A DNA stretch of 64,000 nt. Origin: Bog-756 sp963812885. Its GTDB lineage: Bacteria > Actinomycetota > Acidimicrobiia > Acidimicrobiales > RAAP-2. Made by a program: the position numbers and the translations under genes. The notes beneath the pieces are model-generated. The model was not told the origin of the DNA and searched no databases. It saw only the letters and a list, made by a program, of their open reading frames with translations. Of this stretch, positions 8,414 through 19,147 are shown one piece after another (within the stretch, counting starts at the first letter, position 1; each line of letters begins with the position of its first letter). The stretch covers positions 496,001 to 560,000 of the forward strand of contig CAWEWZ010000002.1 in NCBI GenBank assembly GCA_963812885.1, read 5' to 3'.

Positions 8414-9783
8414 GGCACGGAATAGTCCGAGACGAAGGGCTCATAACCGAAGCGCTTCAACTCCCGGAGCGTTTCGGACCGGAAGGGCGATGCGGGAACG
8501 GCTCGCCGGTTACCGTCCGGCCGGTACACCTCATTGGAGATGACCTGGACTCCCTCGGCATCCACCACCTCACGGACCGACGAGACGAATCGCTGCCGGG
8601 CTGATTGCGCCGGGAACGGATGCGAGGCAACAACGGGGCGATCAGGGGTCAACCAATTTGATGGTCCGGGATCATCTGACAGCCAGAGGTCCTCCTGGGT
8701 TTCGCTGTCGAGATGGACGACGAAGTGGATGGCGCCGGCAATCAGAAGGTTGCTCGCCTCAAGGGGCAATCGCTCCTGAGCCTGTACCGCGTAGGAGGCG
8801 ATGCGCTTGAAGACCCCCGCAGACGAGTCGGCGTGGATCGTGCACATGGACCCGGATCTCCCCTGGCTCATGGCGTTGAGCATGGGTAGGACCTCGTCAC
8901 CGAGTACCTCGCCGACGACGACCCGATCTGCGTTCATCCGAAGGGCGCGCCGCACCAGATCGGCTACGGATATCAAGCCGACACCCTCGACATTGGCCTG
9001 GCGAGCCTCGAGTGCAACCAGGTCCGGATGCCTCTCGGGGACCGTACCGAGACCGAGCTCGAAGGCCTGCTCGATGGTGACGATGCGCTCTCGGGGCGGA
9101 ATCTCGGCGGCGAGGGCCCGGAGCAGAGTCGTCTTTCCCGAGTTCATCGCTCCCGATACCACGATGTTCTTCCGAGCTCTGACTGCGGCCCGTAGAAATG
9201 AGGCCAGGTCGGTATCGATGGTACCGAGGCCGATGAGTTCGCTCAGAGAGAGGTCGGAGAAGCGGTGTCTTCGGATCGACACGACTGGGCGCTCGGTGAC
9301 CGCCATCAAGGCCGAGAGCCGACTGCCATCCGGCAGGCGCAGATCGAGTTCGGGGCGGGCCAGGTCGAAACGACGCTCGGAGAGTCCGAAGCGACTCGCC
9401 GCCGACCGAATCAGGTCGACAAGCTCCCGGTCAGAATCCGCGATCGGAGGCATCAATCGCTTGGAACCATCGGCAAACGTCACCCAGACGCGGTCACATC
9501 CGTTGATGTCGATGTTCTCAATTTCTGGATTGTCAATGAGGACTTGCATCTTCCCCATACCGAACAACGCGTCGAGGACCGTCTGGGCAATCAGCTGTTC
9601 ATCTCCGGAGATCTCCCCGGAGAGCCATTCGCCATTTGTTCCAGACGTCAGATCGTCGAGATGTGCGAACACCTGCCTGCGGGCAAACTCCCGGCGATCG
9701 TCGGCCACCAGGCCGATTGCCTGCGGAGTGGCCAGATCCTCGGCAACCAGCTCTCGGATCGCTTTGGCCAGGGCGGCGGTCAA
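8410..9783 (-). CDS. tadA: Tad pilus assembly ATPase TadA (CpaF family)
   Basis: This 457-residue secretion ATPase powers pilus assembly. The N-terminal domain leads into IENIDINGCDRVWVTF, the common TadA/CpaF region. The Walker A motif at about residues 211-218 reads GAMNSGKT, the actinobacterial form of GGTGSGKT, followed by TIEQAFELGL and the Walker B/aspartate-box region MNADRVVVGEVLGDEVLPML. The histidine box is MCTIHADS. The C-terminal part after residue 400 is variable. It overlaps its neighbours by four bases on both sides. Confidence 0.92.
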   Translation of the reverse strand: MTAALAKAIRELVAEDLATPQAIGLVADDRREFARRQVFAHLDDLTSGTNGEWLSGEISGDEQLIAQTVLDALFGMGKMQVLIDNPEIENIDINGCDRVWVTFADGSKRLMPPIADSDRELVDLIRSAASRFGLSERRFDLARPELDLRLPDGSRLSALMAVTERPVVSIRRHRFSDLSLSELIGLGTIDTDLASFLRAAVRARKNIVVSGAMNSGKTTLLRALAAEIPPRERIVTIEQAFELGLGTVPERHPDLVALEARQANVEGVGLISVADLVRRALRMNADRVVVGEVLGDEVLPMLNAMSQGRSGSMCTIHADSSAGVFKRIASYAVQAQERLPLEASNLLIAGAIHFVVHLDSETQEDLWLSDDPGPSNWLTPDRPVVASHPFPAQSARQRFVSSVREVVDAEGVQVISNEVYRPDGNRRAVPASPFRSETLRELKRFGYEPFVSDYSVP

Positions 9784-10574
9784 CGGCGGCCCCCCTCCCG
9801 GTTCTTTCCGAACATCGAATACTCCCGAATCCCCCCGGAGGACCGTTCGGGAGTCACGTTGGTTCCACAGGCGAGCAGGGAGGCCAGACGACGTGCGCCG
9901 GCAACGAGAGGTGAGCGACTCAGGCGGCGGCTGGTCCGCCTTTCACCAGTGGCCATCGCGGCCGACACCTCATCAAATGGACAGACGCCAAGCACCGGAA
10001 TTCCCGTAAACTCCTCGAGGTCGGACCGGGAATAGGGTCCTCTCCCCATAACTTCCAGCCCGACCTGGCCCGGGCAGCGATCCCGGATTGCCGGCGCCTT
10101 CTCCCGGACGTGGACAGCCGAAGCCGCGTCACCCCGGGTGCAGATGAGCACATGGTCGGAACGCTCAATCCAAGCGACAGACCCCGGTTCTCGGGGCACC
10201 AGCCTGCCCAGGTCGACCAGAACATCCCACGGTCCCCCCGCAGACCCGGCTATCGCCGAAAGAACGGCGACGATCGATTCTGTTGCCTCGGCCCCTTCGT
10301 GCCCCTTGGCACCGACCAATACATCAAGCCCCCCGGGCAGTTTTTGCAGGTGCGGCTCGATTGCAGTGGTTGCACCTCCTCGTCGGACGGCGGCGTTGAA
10401 CGACAACCAACCATCGCGCGCCGACAACTGGAAGCGTGCGGCCAGGTCGCCACCACTCGCATCGCATTCCAACAGCATCACCTTGCGCCCTTCCGGCCAG
10501 CTGGCGCCGACAAGACGGCAGAGTGTGGTCACGCCGGGTGCGCCCTTCAAAGAGGCAAAGGTGACGATCGTCAT
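9780..10574 (-). CDS. TadZ/CpaE-like MinD-ParA family protein with altered Walker A
   Basis: This 264-residue protein starts TIVTFASLKGAPGVTTLCRL, then KVMLLECDASGGDLAARFQL, which is the deviant-Walker-A fold of ParA/MinD ATPases. The usual KGGxGKT is here KGAPGVTT: the signature first lysine is kept but the lysine of GKT is replaced by valine. WDVLVDLGRLVPREP fits the Walker B strand and DHVLICTRGDAASAVHV the following one. In Tad systems such proteins localise the pilus machine. The gene sits directly before tadA and one base into the end of the cpaB-like gene. Whether it still hydrolyses ATP is doubtful. Confidence 0.75.
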   Translation of the reverse strand: MTIVTFASLKGAPGVTTLCRLVGASWPEGRKVMLLECDASGGDLAARFQLSARDGWLSFNAAVRRGGATTAIEPHLQKLPGGLDVLVGAKGHEGAEATESIVAVLSAIAGSAGGPWDVLVDLGRLVPREPGSVAWIERSDHVLICTRGDAASAVHVREKAPAIRDRCPGQVGLEVMGRGPYSRSDLEEFTGIPVLGVCPFDEVSAAMATGERRTSRRLSRSPLVAGARRLASLLACGTNVTPERSSGGIREYSMFGKNREGGRR

Positions 10575-11377
10575 CAGCGCCTACCGCTCGACCGTGAAGT
10601 CTTGTGATGAGCGGTCGAAGCATCATGTCGAACCGCGGGTTGCGCCGTCGAAGAGCCGGACGGGAGCAGGACGAGGCTCACCTGATCGGCGGCTGCGGCG
10701 TTGGACACCGCGGCAGCCAGGGTGGTCGACACTTCTACCGATACCAGCTGCGAGGCGCTCGATCCTGCGCTCGCCGGTGGGATCTCGACATCGAACACGT
10801 TTGCCTGGGATACGAGGACACCCGTCGATGCTTCCGCTTCTGCCGGGGACAATCCGGAAACCGGGGTCGAACCAAAAGATGACCCGGGACTCGAAGTCTG
10901 AACAATCATCACCCGATCACCCGATGCGACACCCGCCGATGGCAGCTGGCCTGCCTTTAGTGCCATTCCCACGACGGCATAGCCTGCAGCGATGGGTTGG
11001 GCGGCTGTGATGTCTCCAACGGTCAGGAGAGAGCCAGCGGGGATCGTGACCGCAGCACGCTTGCCCTGCAGTTGTGTCGCATCCGAAAGCGGTATGGGTG
11101 TCACGCCGCTCGAGATCGAGACGCTTGCCTGCCCGAGATCGGTCCCTGTCAGCTGCTGACCCTGCTGAATGGTCTGCGTCACCGTCAGGACATCCATCTG
11201 TCGATTGGCTGACGCGTAGATGTGGGCGAAGGCCGCGATACTGGCCAACACGACCACGAGCGATGCCAGTACCTTCAGGGGTCTCCTGCTTCGAGGAGAC
11301 ACGGGCAGGCGAGATCCTATTTTCGCCTCGGGCACGGCTTGTGGTGCCGTCCGTCCCCTCTCGAGAACTGCTGTCAC
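10574..11377 (-). CDS. CpaB-like SAF-domain pilus protein
   Basis: This 267-residue protein has one N-terminal membrane helix (LKVLASLVVVLASIAAFAHI, about residues 33-52), then an SAF/CpaB domain: VLTVTQTIQQGQQLTGTDLG, GKRAAVTIPAGSLLTVGDI and YAVVGMALKAGQLPSAGVASGDRVMIV. The C-terminal third is low complexity and serine rich. CpaB proteins form part of the periplasmic Tad apparatus. It is coupled to both neighbours by one- to four-base overlaps. Confidence 0.8.
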   Translation of the reverse strand: MTAVLERGRTAPQAVPEAKIGSRLPVSPRSRRPLKVLASLVVVLASIAAFAHIYASANRQMDVLTVTQTIQQGQQLTGTDLGQASVSISSGVTPIPLSDATQLQGKRAAVTIPAGSLLTVGDITAAQPIAAGYAVVGMALKAGQLPSAGVASGDRVMIVQTSSPGSSFGSTPVSGLSPAEAEASTGVLVSQANVFDVEIPPASAGSSASQLVSVEVSTTLAAAVSNAAAADQVSLVLLPSGSSTAQPAVRHDASTAHHKTSRSSGRR

Positions 11378-12264
11378 GATGATGACCAGTCAGAGTTGAC
11401 GCTCTCCACCTGTTCCACCCGAACACTCCTCGATGAGGACGTTGTCAGGGCGGGCAATGTACCCCCTCCTACGGCTCCCCGGGCCGACCATGAAACGGAC
11501 CAGTCAATGGTGGTTGACACGGTGAAGGCGCCGTCATTTGAATCGTGGTCTGCCGAAGGTTGCCCTGCCGAGGAGACGGTGTAGGTGTGTGAGCAGCCGG
11601 TTGATGATTGGGCCGGTGCGATCACCGGGTCGAAGGGAGTTCCCGGACCAGTGCAGGTGGTGATTCCGCCATCACCGGTCGACCAGATAACAGCAACGGG
11701 AGTCGCCACTGCAGTCGCGCTCACCGATCCCACTGCTGCCGTAACGACATAGGGGTGCCAAAGACCCGCATCGATCCACATCCACGTCGGAAGATTGACG
11801 ATTGAGGCTTCGGGCGGGTTGAGGTGGGCGACCGGAGAAGGCAGGCGAAGAGACTTCTCTGCCTGGAGTGCGAGCGCGAACGGGTCGACGGCCGGCGTGG
11901 CGCCCACGGCCCGGTCCGGTATCCATTCGGTCTGGGTAGTGCTCGCGCCGGTCACTCGATCGGTACAGGTCACCGAATACCAACTACCCGGAGTAGGACC
12001 TCCTGGGGCAATTTTGCCCTCGTCATTCAAGAGGAGTTCGGTGTAGATGCACTGCCACGGACTGGCGCTCCCTCCGCGTCCGCCATTGCTGCCCCTCGCC
12101 TCTCCCTGTCCTCCACCGGTGGATCCCCCCGTCGAGGCTCCGACGGTCACCGTTCCGCCCGGTCGATCGCCCCCGGCTGCAGCAGCAAATGCCACCGTCG
12201 GGGTAGCCAGTGCACCGGCAGCAACCACCGTCAACACGACAAGAGCTCTCACAGATGATCGCAT
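11374..12264 (-). CDS. Secreted protein of unknown function at the head of the Tad operon
   Basis: This 296-residue protein starts at ATG 12264, followed by a clear signal peptide (RSSVRALVVLTVVAAGALAT, ending near PTVAFAAAAG). The mature part opens with a glycine-rich linker and has two cysteine pairs (QCIYTELL / VTCTDRVTG, and TTCTGPGTPF / TGCSHTYTVSS). The residues CSHTYTVSSAGQ and TTIDWSVSWSARG resemble the PKD-like or Ig-like domains often found in Tad-associated exported proteins, but I do not assign a family. It overlaps the lipoprotein gene upstream and cpaB downstream, so it is almost certainly a component or cargo of the pilus system. Confidence 0.65.
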   Translation of the reverse strand: MRSSVRALVVLTVVAAGALATPTVAFAAAAGGDRPGGTVTVGASTGGSTGGGQGEARGSNGGRGGSASPWQCIYTELLLNDEGKIAPGGPTPGSWYSVTCTDRVTGASTTQTEWIPDRAVGATPAVDPFALALQAEKSLRLPSPVAHLNPPEASIVNLPTWMWIDAGLWHPYVVTAAVGSVSATAVATPVAVIWSTGDGGITTCTGPGTPFDPVIAPAQSSTGCSHTYTVSSAGQPSADHDSNDGAFTVSTTIDWSVSWSARGAVGGGTLPALTTSSSRSVRVEQVESVNSDWSSS

Positions 12265-12851
12265 CGGCGTTCTCCCACGAACTGCGATACCAACTTCCAT
12301 CCACCTTTGGTGAACTGCATCTTCGACGTGAACAATTCGAAGGCCACCTGACCCAACGGGCCTGGAACCGGCCGGCCCGTCGTCTCCGACACGACGATCT
12401 CCGCGTCCATCGCACAGGCACGCACAGTGGCATCGTTTCCGCGCAGGCCGGCCACGTGGGCCGTCCCGTAGTGAACCGGACCCCTGGCGACGAGGCCAGC
12501 TGCACTCATCCTTTCCAGCAGGGATCGAGTCCAACCCAGTTGTGGGGCGAGAGTGGTGGCCGCCAGTTCCGGGGCAAATGGGTCAGAAGTCCGGGCGGCA
12601 TCGGCAAATGCCCCTTCCGCCGCCAGCCATCCCGACGCTACCTGGTCGATCACCTGGGCTTGATTGCCCTGCCGGGTGACGGAAACGACGGCTGAATGCG
12701 TCCGTATTTTCGCCCCCCGGTCGGGCATCTCACCTCGCCCCGGGCTCGCGATCGACGAGCATGCACTCACCAGCGTCATGCAGATCACGAGGGCGAACGC
12801 CGGCGTTTTGCACGTCGACCCTTTGAACACACCAATGACCGACACATACAT
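12249..12851 (-). CDS. Putative lipoprotein, first gene of the Tad operon
   Basis: A 200-residue product starts at ATG 12851. The N-terminus (MYVSVIGVFKGSTCKTPAFA, then LVICMTLVSACSS) is a signal sequence with a lipobox LVSAC, so Cys34 is the likely lipidated residue. The mature part (SVTRQGNQAQVIDQVASGWL to FVGERRCDHL) looks like a small soluble domain and has no recognised motif. The ATG lies only a few bases after a good promoter-like element, so the message may be almost leaderless. It overlaps the next gene by 16 bases. I do not recognise a characterised homologue. Confidence 0.6.
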   Translation of the reverse strand: MYVSVIGVFKGSTCKTPAFALVICMTLVSACSSIASPGRGEMPDRGAKIRTHSAVVSVTRQGNQAQVIDQVASGWLAAEGAFADAARTSDPFAPELAATTLAPQLGWTRSLLERMSAAGLVARGPVHYGTAHVAGLRGNDATVRACAMDAEIVVSETTGRPVPGPLGQVAFELFTSKMQFTKGGWKLVSQFVGERRCDHL

Positions 12852-12860
12852 AGGCGGCGG

Positions 12861-12912
12861 ACGATAAGTGGGCCATGAACGAGTGGCAAAGATGATTGCA
12901 CCGCGGGTGCAA
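12861..12912 (-). promoter_or_regulatory. Promoter and 17-bp palindrome ahead of the Tad operon
   Basis: Read on the minus strand, TTGCCA (12889-12884) and TATCGT (12866-12861) are separated by 17 bases and form a plausible -35/-10 pair only about ten bases before the first start codon. Just upstream lies TTGCACCGCGGGTGCAA at 12896-12912, with perfect 7-bp arms around a 3-bp centre. Its place upstream of the -35 suggests an activator site. The elements are read by eye, and the regulator is unknown. Confidence 0.45.
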
Positions 12913-13356
12913 CTACTTTGCGTGTACCGGCCCCCGGAGAGACGCGGTGAACGATTCGGTCCGGATCGGAGATCCCCTGGGTCGGGCACCCTTTGGACGA
13001 TCACAGAGCAACCTTGCCGGCCACCTGGCGGCGACCTTGCAGGACTCTAGGTCTCGGGTTGATCAGGTCGATCCCTCGCCGTGCGTCGGCCACATTTCTG
13101 TTGTGCGGGAACGACATTCCGTGGCCACGGGACCCCGCCGATCTGCCGAGCTGATCACGATGCGGCATACCGAGCCAACCGACTTCGCCCTTCGCCGCAA
13201 TCCCCCGATCGTTCGGGTCTTCCTTCGAACTCCTCGAAATACGGCCGGTTGGGGCTTCGTAGACCCACCTACGTACCGCGGTGAGGACGCCGCTGTCAGC
13301 GGTTGGGCTTCACCACGGAGAATTGCCGGATTGGCGCAGGATCCACACCTGCGGCA
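12913..13356. other. Non-coding stretch upstream of the Tad operon
   Basis: About 440 bases between the Tad promoter region and the end of the next minus-strand gene hold no frame that looks like protein, no tRNA and no obvious hairpin with a T-run. It may contain upstream control sequences for the operon or the terminator region of the gene at 13357-14397. Confidence 0.4.
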
Positions 13357-14397
13357 TCAGAGGTTGTCGGTGACGGCTGCCGAAGGGTTCGAGGGAGCGG
13401 TCTGGCTGACGGGAGGACCCGGGGGTGCAGTGGCCGGTTGGGGGGAGTCGGCCTCTGCCGGCGCCGGCCCTTTACCGGTGATCAGTTTGGCGCTGAACTT
13501 GATGGCCTTGGTCGCTGTGGTGGCACCGGTCTGGAGGACCACCGCGATGACCAGGAGGATGACGGCGAGCACTCTGAAGGTGTGGGACCCGAGCAGGATG
13601 ATGGCCACCCGGCCGAGTGCGTACGGGGGCGAGCAGACCAGGGCGCCGATGGCCCCACCGATGGCGGTGGCGGAGACCTTGTCCCGCGTGGACCGGTCGG
13701 ATTTGACACCGACCAGTCGGGCTGGCACGGCCACGTAGGCCAGCATCATCACCCCGACCACGATGCTGAGGCTGAGGGCGAACGAGAACTTTCCCCATCG
13801 TTGGGAGATCATCGCCGCGAAGCCGAGCGCCAGCCCGACGGCAATTCCCCAGTACAGGATGGTGCGAATATGGCCACGGGCCCGGTCGAACCCGAGCCGT
13901 ATCTGCGGCTTTCCGGGGTCGGCGATGGCAAAGGCAAAGACCGCGTTGAGGTAGAAACTGGCTGCCGTGATGACGGCGATGGCGATCAGGATCGGGACCA
14001 GCACCGGGCCCCGGAGGATGTGAAATTCCTTGCCCCGGAGCACATGGATCTTGAGGTCCAGCATGGCGGCCCAGATCCACATGGCCGGCAGAATCTCGAC
14101 CAGGGTGAGGCGCCAGTTGGTGACCAGTAGCTTCAAGCCCTGGAAGAGCATGGCGAAGGCGCCGACCACGAAGGCGAGCGGGGCCAGCCACCGGCTCCGC
14201 TGGCTGAGGGAGAGCACGGCGTTCTCGACCATTCCCTCGTCGCCGTTCCGAATGGCGGTGACCAGCCGTTTGACCTGATGGACGATGGTCGCCCGCCGGG
14301 ACAGCGGCCGTAGCCCATCGGGAACGGATTCCTGATCGGAATCAGGTTCCCCTGATGGTCCCGATGAATCCGAAGACGGCTGGGCCCCGATGGTCAT
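13357..14397 (-). CDS. Multi-pass membrane protein of unknown function
   Basis: This 346-residue protein starts at ATG 14397. The polar N-terminal 50 residues are rich in S, D and E. Hydrophobic segments follow, for example LAPLAFVVGAFAMLFQGLKL, GPVLVPILIAIAVITAASFY, LYWGIAVGLALGFAAMI, SIVVGVMMLAYVAVPARLV, AIGGAIGALVCSPPYALGRV and FRVLAVILLVIAVVLQTGA, so about seven membrane spans. The C-terminus is a proline-rich tail. It is divergent from the EttA gene, with about 100 bases between the starts. I do not recognise the family. Confidence 0.65.
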   Translation of the reverse strand: MTIGAQPSSDSSGPSGEPDSDQESVPDGLRPLSRRATIVHQVKRLVTAIRNGDEGMVENAVLSLSQRSRWLAPLAFVVGAFAMLFQGLKLLVTNWRLTLVEILPAMWIWAAMLDLKIHVLRGKEFHILRGPVLVPILIAIAVITAASFYLNAVFAFAIADPGKPQIRLGFDRARGHIRTILYWGIAVGLALGFAAMISQRWGKFSFALSLSIVVGVMMLAYVAVPARLVGVKSDRSTRDKVSATAIGGAIGALVCSPPYALGRVAIILLGSHTFRVLAVILLVIAVVLQTGATTATKAIKFSAKLITGKGPAPAEADSPQPATAPPGPPVSQTAPSNPSAAVTDNL

Positions 14398-14495
14398 TGC
14401 CCTCAAGGTTACTTGCGGGGGACGCGGTAACCGGAGGCCGGCTGCGGGACCGGCCCGTGCCCCGGGGGTCGTCCGGCTGAGCCACACTGTTCCCC

Positions 14496-16175
<1,680 letters not shown>

Positions 16176-16182
16176 GCAGCTC

Positions 16183-17227
16183 ATGACCGGCTCGAACCGG
16201 AGCTTTGCCAGCGACAATTGGTCCGGCGTCCATCCGGAAGTCCTGGCCGCCATCGTGGAGGCCAACGTCGATCATGCTCCCTCCTACGGTGCCGATCCGA
16301 TGACCACCAGGGCCACCCAGCTGTTCAAGGACCATTTCGGCGACGACGCGGAGGTCTTCATCGCCTTCAACGGGACCGGGGCGAACGTGGTGGGACTCCA
16401 ATCGCTGGTGCGACCGTTCGAGGCGGTGATCTGCGCCGAATCCGCCCACATCAATGTCGACGAATGTGGCGCTCCGGAGCGGTTCTTGGGCAGCAAGCTC
16501 ATCGCCGTCGCCACGCCGGACGGGAAGCTCACGCCCGACCTGGTCGAACATGTAGCCGGCGGGGTGGGCGACGAGCACCACGTCCAACCCAGGGTGATCT
16601 CGATCACCCAGTCCACCGAGGTGGGAACGTGCTACCGCGTCGAGGAAGTGGCCGCCCTCGCCGAGTGGGCCCACCGACGCGGCATGTGGCTTCACCTGGA
16701 TGGAGCCCGGCTCTCGAATGCGGTGGCCTTCTTCGGGGTCGGGCTGGGCGCATTCGGCTCGGCGACCGGCGTCGACGTGCTCTCGTTCGGCGGAACGAAG
16801 AACGGCGCCATGGGAGCAGAGGCGGTCGTCTCGTTCCGGCCGGAGAACCAGGAATCGCTGCGATACATCCGAAAGCAGTCGATGCAACTGGCATCGAAGA
16901 TGCGGTTCGTCTCGGCCCAATTCAGCGCCCTGCTCTCCAACGACCTCTGGCGAGCCAATGCTCTGCACGCCAATCGCATGGCGACGAGACTGGCCGAAGG
17001 CATCTCCGGCGATCGCCGGGGTCACTCTTGCCTATCCGGTGGAAGCCAACGGCGTGTTCGCGGCCCTGCCTGCGGCCGTGACCGAGGCCGTCCAGCAGCA
17101 CACTCCGTTCTACGTCTGGGACGAGGCCACCGGGGTCGTGCGCTGGATGTGCTCGTTCGACACGACGACCGATGACGTCGACGCCCTGGTTGCGCTGGTC
17201 ACGGAGTTGATGGACGCCGAGCGCTGA
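16183..17227 (+). CDS. Threonine-aldolase-like PLP enzyme (beta-eliminating lyase), one frameshift
   Basis: The start is ATG 16183, seven bases after the ettA stop. Family signs are SFASDNWSGVHPEVLAAI, FIAFNGTGANVVGLQSL, AHINVDECGAPE, ISITQSTEVGTCY and LHLDGARLSNAVA, with the PLP lysine in DVLSFGGTKNGAMGAEAV. These match the low-specificity L-threonine aldolase/GLY1 family, which splits L-threonine into glycine and acetaldehyde. Near 17010 the frame changes (the string TCCGGCGATCGCC seems to have one extra base), after which VTLAYPVEANGVFAALP and the normal C-terminus continue in another frame to the TGA at 17225-17227. The intact protein would be about 348 residues. Confidence 0.8.
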
Positions 17228-17228
17228 G

Positions 17229-18042
17229 CTATCGGTCCCGAGTGCGGGCAGGCCGCCCGGGACCGGGAGGCCCGGCAAAGGCCTGGGCGATGGACATCCA
17301 TTCGCCAGCCTGGTCACCCGAGATCGACAGGTCGGTGTCGGCGAGGTTGCGCGCGCTGGGTGACCACCAGGCAGAAGTCGACCGCTGGACCGGCGACGGT
17401 GGAGATCTCGCCTCCGTTCGAGGTACCGACCTCCCAGCTCCAGTCCCCACCCGAGGGGGCGGCCAGAGTCACATCGATCCGGCCGTCGGGCACATCCTTT
17501 CCTCGGATGAGATACGAAAACGGCCGAGCCCGTACCCCCACATGGGCCACGTGCCGCAGACGATCGGTCGGGACGCGTCGTTGACCAAGGGCGTCAGCTA
17601 CATCCTGGCCGTGGGCCCATGTTTCCATCAAGCGGGCCGACACGAATGAAAGCACGCTCATCGGCGGTCCGTACCAGGGGACTCGCAACGACGGATCGGC
17701 ACCGCTGAACGATTCCGTCATTCCCCGGTGGGACCGGTCCCACCAGTCGAGGAGCTCGGCGCCGTCCATCGCTCGTCCCCTGTCAAGATGCTCCTGCATC
17801 GGGTCGCCGGGCCTGGCCATGGCCCGCTCCGCTTCCTGGCTGAACAGCCCCGGCTCGACCATGGCCATCCGGCCCGCCTCGTCGAAGAAGGCCAGGTGGC
17901 TGATCTGGTCACGTACCGCCCAACCCGGTGCCGGGGTGGCCACATCCCACCTCTGATCCCCCGGACCGAGCTGCGCCACCAGTCGGCGGGCGTCAGCGTA
18001 CTCGTCGTCGAGGTCGTCGAGGAGCTCATCGAGGGTGGCCAT
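17229..18042 (-). CDS. TIGR03084-type maleylpyruvate isomerase family protein (mycothiol-type metal-binding), one frameshift
   Basis: This protein of about 270 residues has the N-terminal DinB-like bundle of mycothiol-dependent maleylpyruvate isomerase relatives: TLDELLDDLDDEYADARRLV, WDVATPAPGWAVRDQISHLA with the metal-type histidine, and METWAHGQDVADALG with the second histidine. The C-terminal SCP-like part (FSYLIRGKDVPDGRIDVTLA) follows. Near 17355, in the run TGCGCGCGCT, the frame changes and the normal end (ARNLADTDLSISGDQAGEWM, then IAQAFAGPPG) continues in another frame to a stop at 17229. It converges on the aldolase gene with one base between the stops. Mycothiol use fits an actinobacterial host. 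Confidence 0.75.
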
Positions 18043-18095
18043 CTCCCGAGATTACGGCATCGGCCTGTCACGGGATCGAGTCGGAGCCGGCACCG

Positions 18096-18389
18096 TCACC
18101 CGGATTCGAGCCAGCAGCGAGTGTCGCCTACCACCTCGACCTCCGGTTGCGACCAGACAAAGCGCTCGACCGAATCGAGCACCTTCTCGACATGCCCGGG
18201 TGACCCGGCGACGGCCGCGAATCCCAGTTCGGAACGCTGCCATTGGCTGAGGTAGCCGACCTCGGCGGCAGCCACACCGAATCGCGACTTGCAGGTCTCC
18301 ACCACGTGCTTGACGACCGACCGTTTCTCCTTGAGCGAGCCGCTGGCGGGGATGTGCAATTCCATGGCCAGGGTGCATGCATGCAACAT
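18096..18389 (-). CDS. DUF503 family protein
   Basis: This 97-residue protein starts at ATG 18389 and reads LHACTLAMELHIPASGSLKE followed by KRSVVKHVVETCKSRFGVAAAEVGY. The LxxxSLKEKRSVVK block is the DUF503 signature, and the second half (SQWQRSELGFAAVAGSPGHV and VLDSVERFVWSQPEVEVVG) also fits the ferredoxin-like fold of that family. Members often lie near ribosome-binding factor genes, but here the neighbours are a metal-binding isomerase relative and a small secreted protein. No function can be assigned. Confidence 0.85.
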   Translation of the reverse strand: MLHACTLAMELHIPASGSLKEKRSVVKHVVETCKSRFGVAAAEVGYLSQWQRSELGFAAVAGSPGHVEKVLDSVERFVWSQPEVEVVGDTRCWLESG

Positions 18390-18429
18390 GCCTACAGAAT
18401 GGCCGCAAATACGGTGATTCGCACAACCC

Positions 18430-18473
18430 AAAAGCCCCGCCCCGGCCCCGAGGGCAAGGTGCCGGGACGGGGC
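18430..18473 (-). terminator. Rho-independent terminator after the gene at 18480-19043
   Basis: On the minus strand, 13-base arms (18473-18461 and 18446-18434) pair with a single A-C mismatch around a loop of about 14 bases, and a run of four T follows at 18433-18430. It begins six bases after the stop codon of the preceding gene. Confidence 0.7.
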
Positions 18474-18479
18474 CCGGGG

Positions 18480-19043
18480 TCAGGGTGCCTTTACTCCGGT
18501 AGCTGAAGGCGGACCACCGGCCGATCCGGGCGGACCACCGGGGCGACCGTCGGCGCCTCCACCGGGCCCGCCTTTGCCGCCGTTGGGAGGCGAGCCGATA
18601 GCGATCTGGGTCGCGGTCACTGTGCCCGACATCTCGGTCCCGAACACGGCAACGTGCGCACCGACCTTCACGTCGGCGAGGGTGGGTGAGCTGACCCCCG
18701 GATCGAAGTAGCTGGTCGTGCTCCCGACGGCGACCGTCACGGTGCTTCCGTCCTGGGCCGTAAGGATGAAACTGTTGCCGGCGACCGACTTCACCACCCC
18801 TACGGCTGTCGGCTTCGGGCCGCCGAAGGGCAGGCGGTTTGCCGGGACGCTTGACCGTGATGAACCGGCGGACGGCTGCGATGCCGTCGTCGCCCCGGCC
18901 ACTGCGCCACCGCTGAGAGCCAGGCCTAGCGCTATGGCGGCGGCACTTGTCACCGTGACTCCCCTTCTGCGACGCCGGCTGATCTCCGGGAACGGGTCGG
19001 TTCCCGGACCGATCATCAGATTGTCTGCTTCTAATTCGCTCAT
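18480..19043 (-). CDS. Secreted or membrane-anchored protein with DUF5666-like domain
   Basis: A 187-residue product starts at ATG 19043, which has AGGAG at proper spacing, whereas the upstream ATGs sit too close to it. After a polar, cytoplasmic N-terminus and an arginine run (SRRRRRGVTVTSAAAIALGL) there is one hydrophobic segment. The outer part contains AVGVVKSVAGNSFILTAQDG, STVTVAVGSTTSYFDPG and VKVGAHVAVFGTEMSGTVTA, the small beta-barrel pattern of DUF5666 proteins. The last 40 residues are a glycine/proline-rich tail. Such proteins are common in Acidimicrobiia and of unknown role. It ends at a strong terminator. Confidence 0.7.
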   Translation of the reverse strand: MSELEADNLMIGPGTDPFPEISRRRRRGVTVTSAAAIALGLALSGGAVAGATTASQPSAGSSRSSVPANRLPFGGPKPTAVGVVKSVAGNSFILTAQDGSTVTVAVGSTTSYFDPGVSSPTLADVKVGAHVAVFGTEMSGTVTATQIAIGSPPNGGKGGPGGGADGRPGGPPGSAGGPPSATGVKAP

Positions 19044-19147
19044 GTCCATGCTCCTTGGTTGACGATTGATGTCAACACGGAGCATGAACGCTGGGACTGT
19101 GTCCGACCTGTGGCTCAGTGGAGCGGGCGATAAGGAATCACCCGCTG

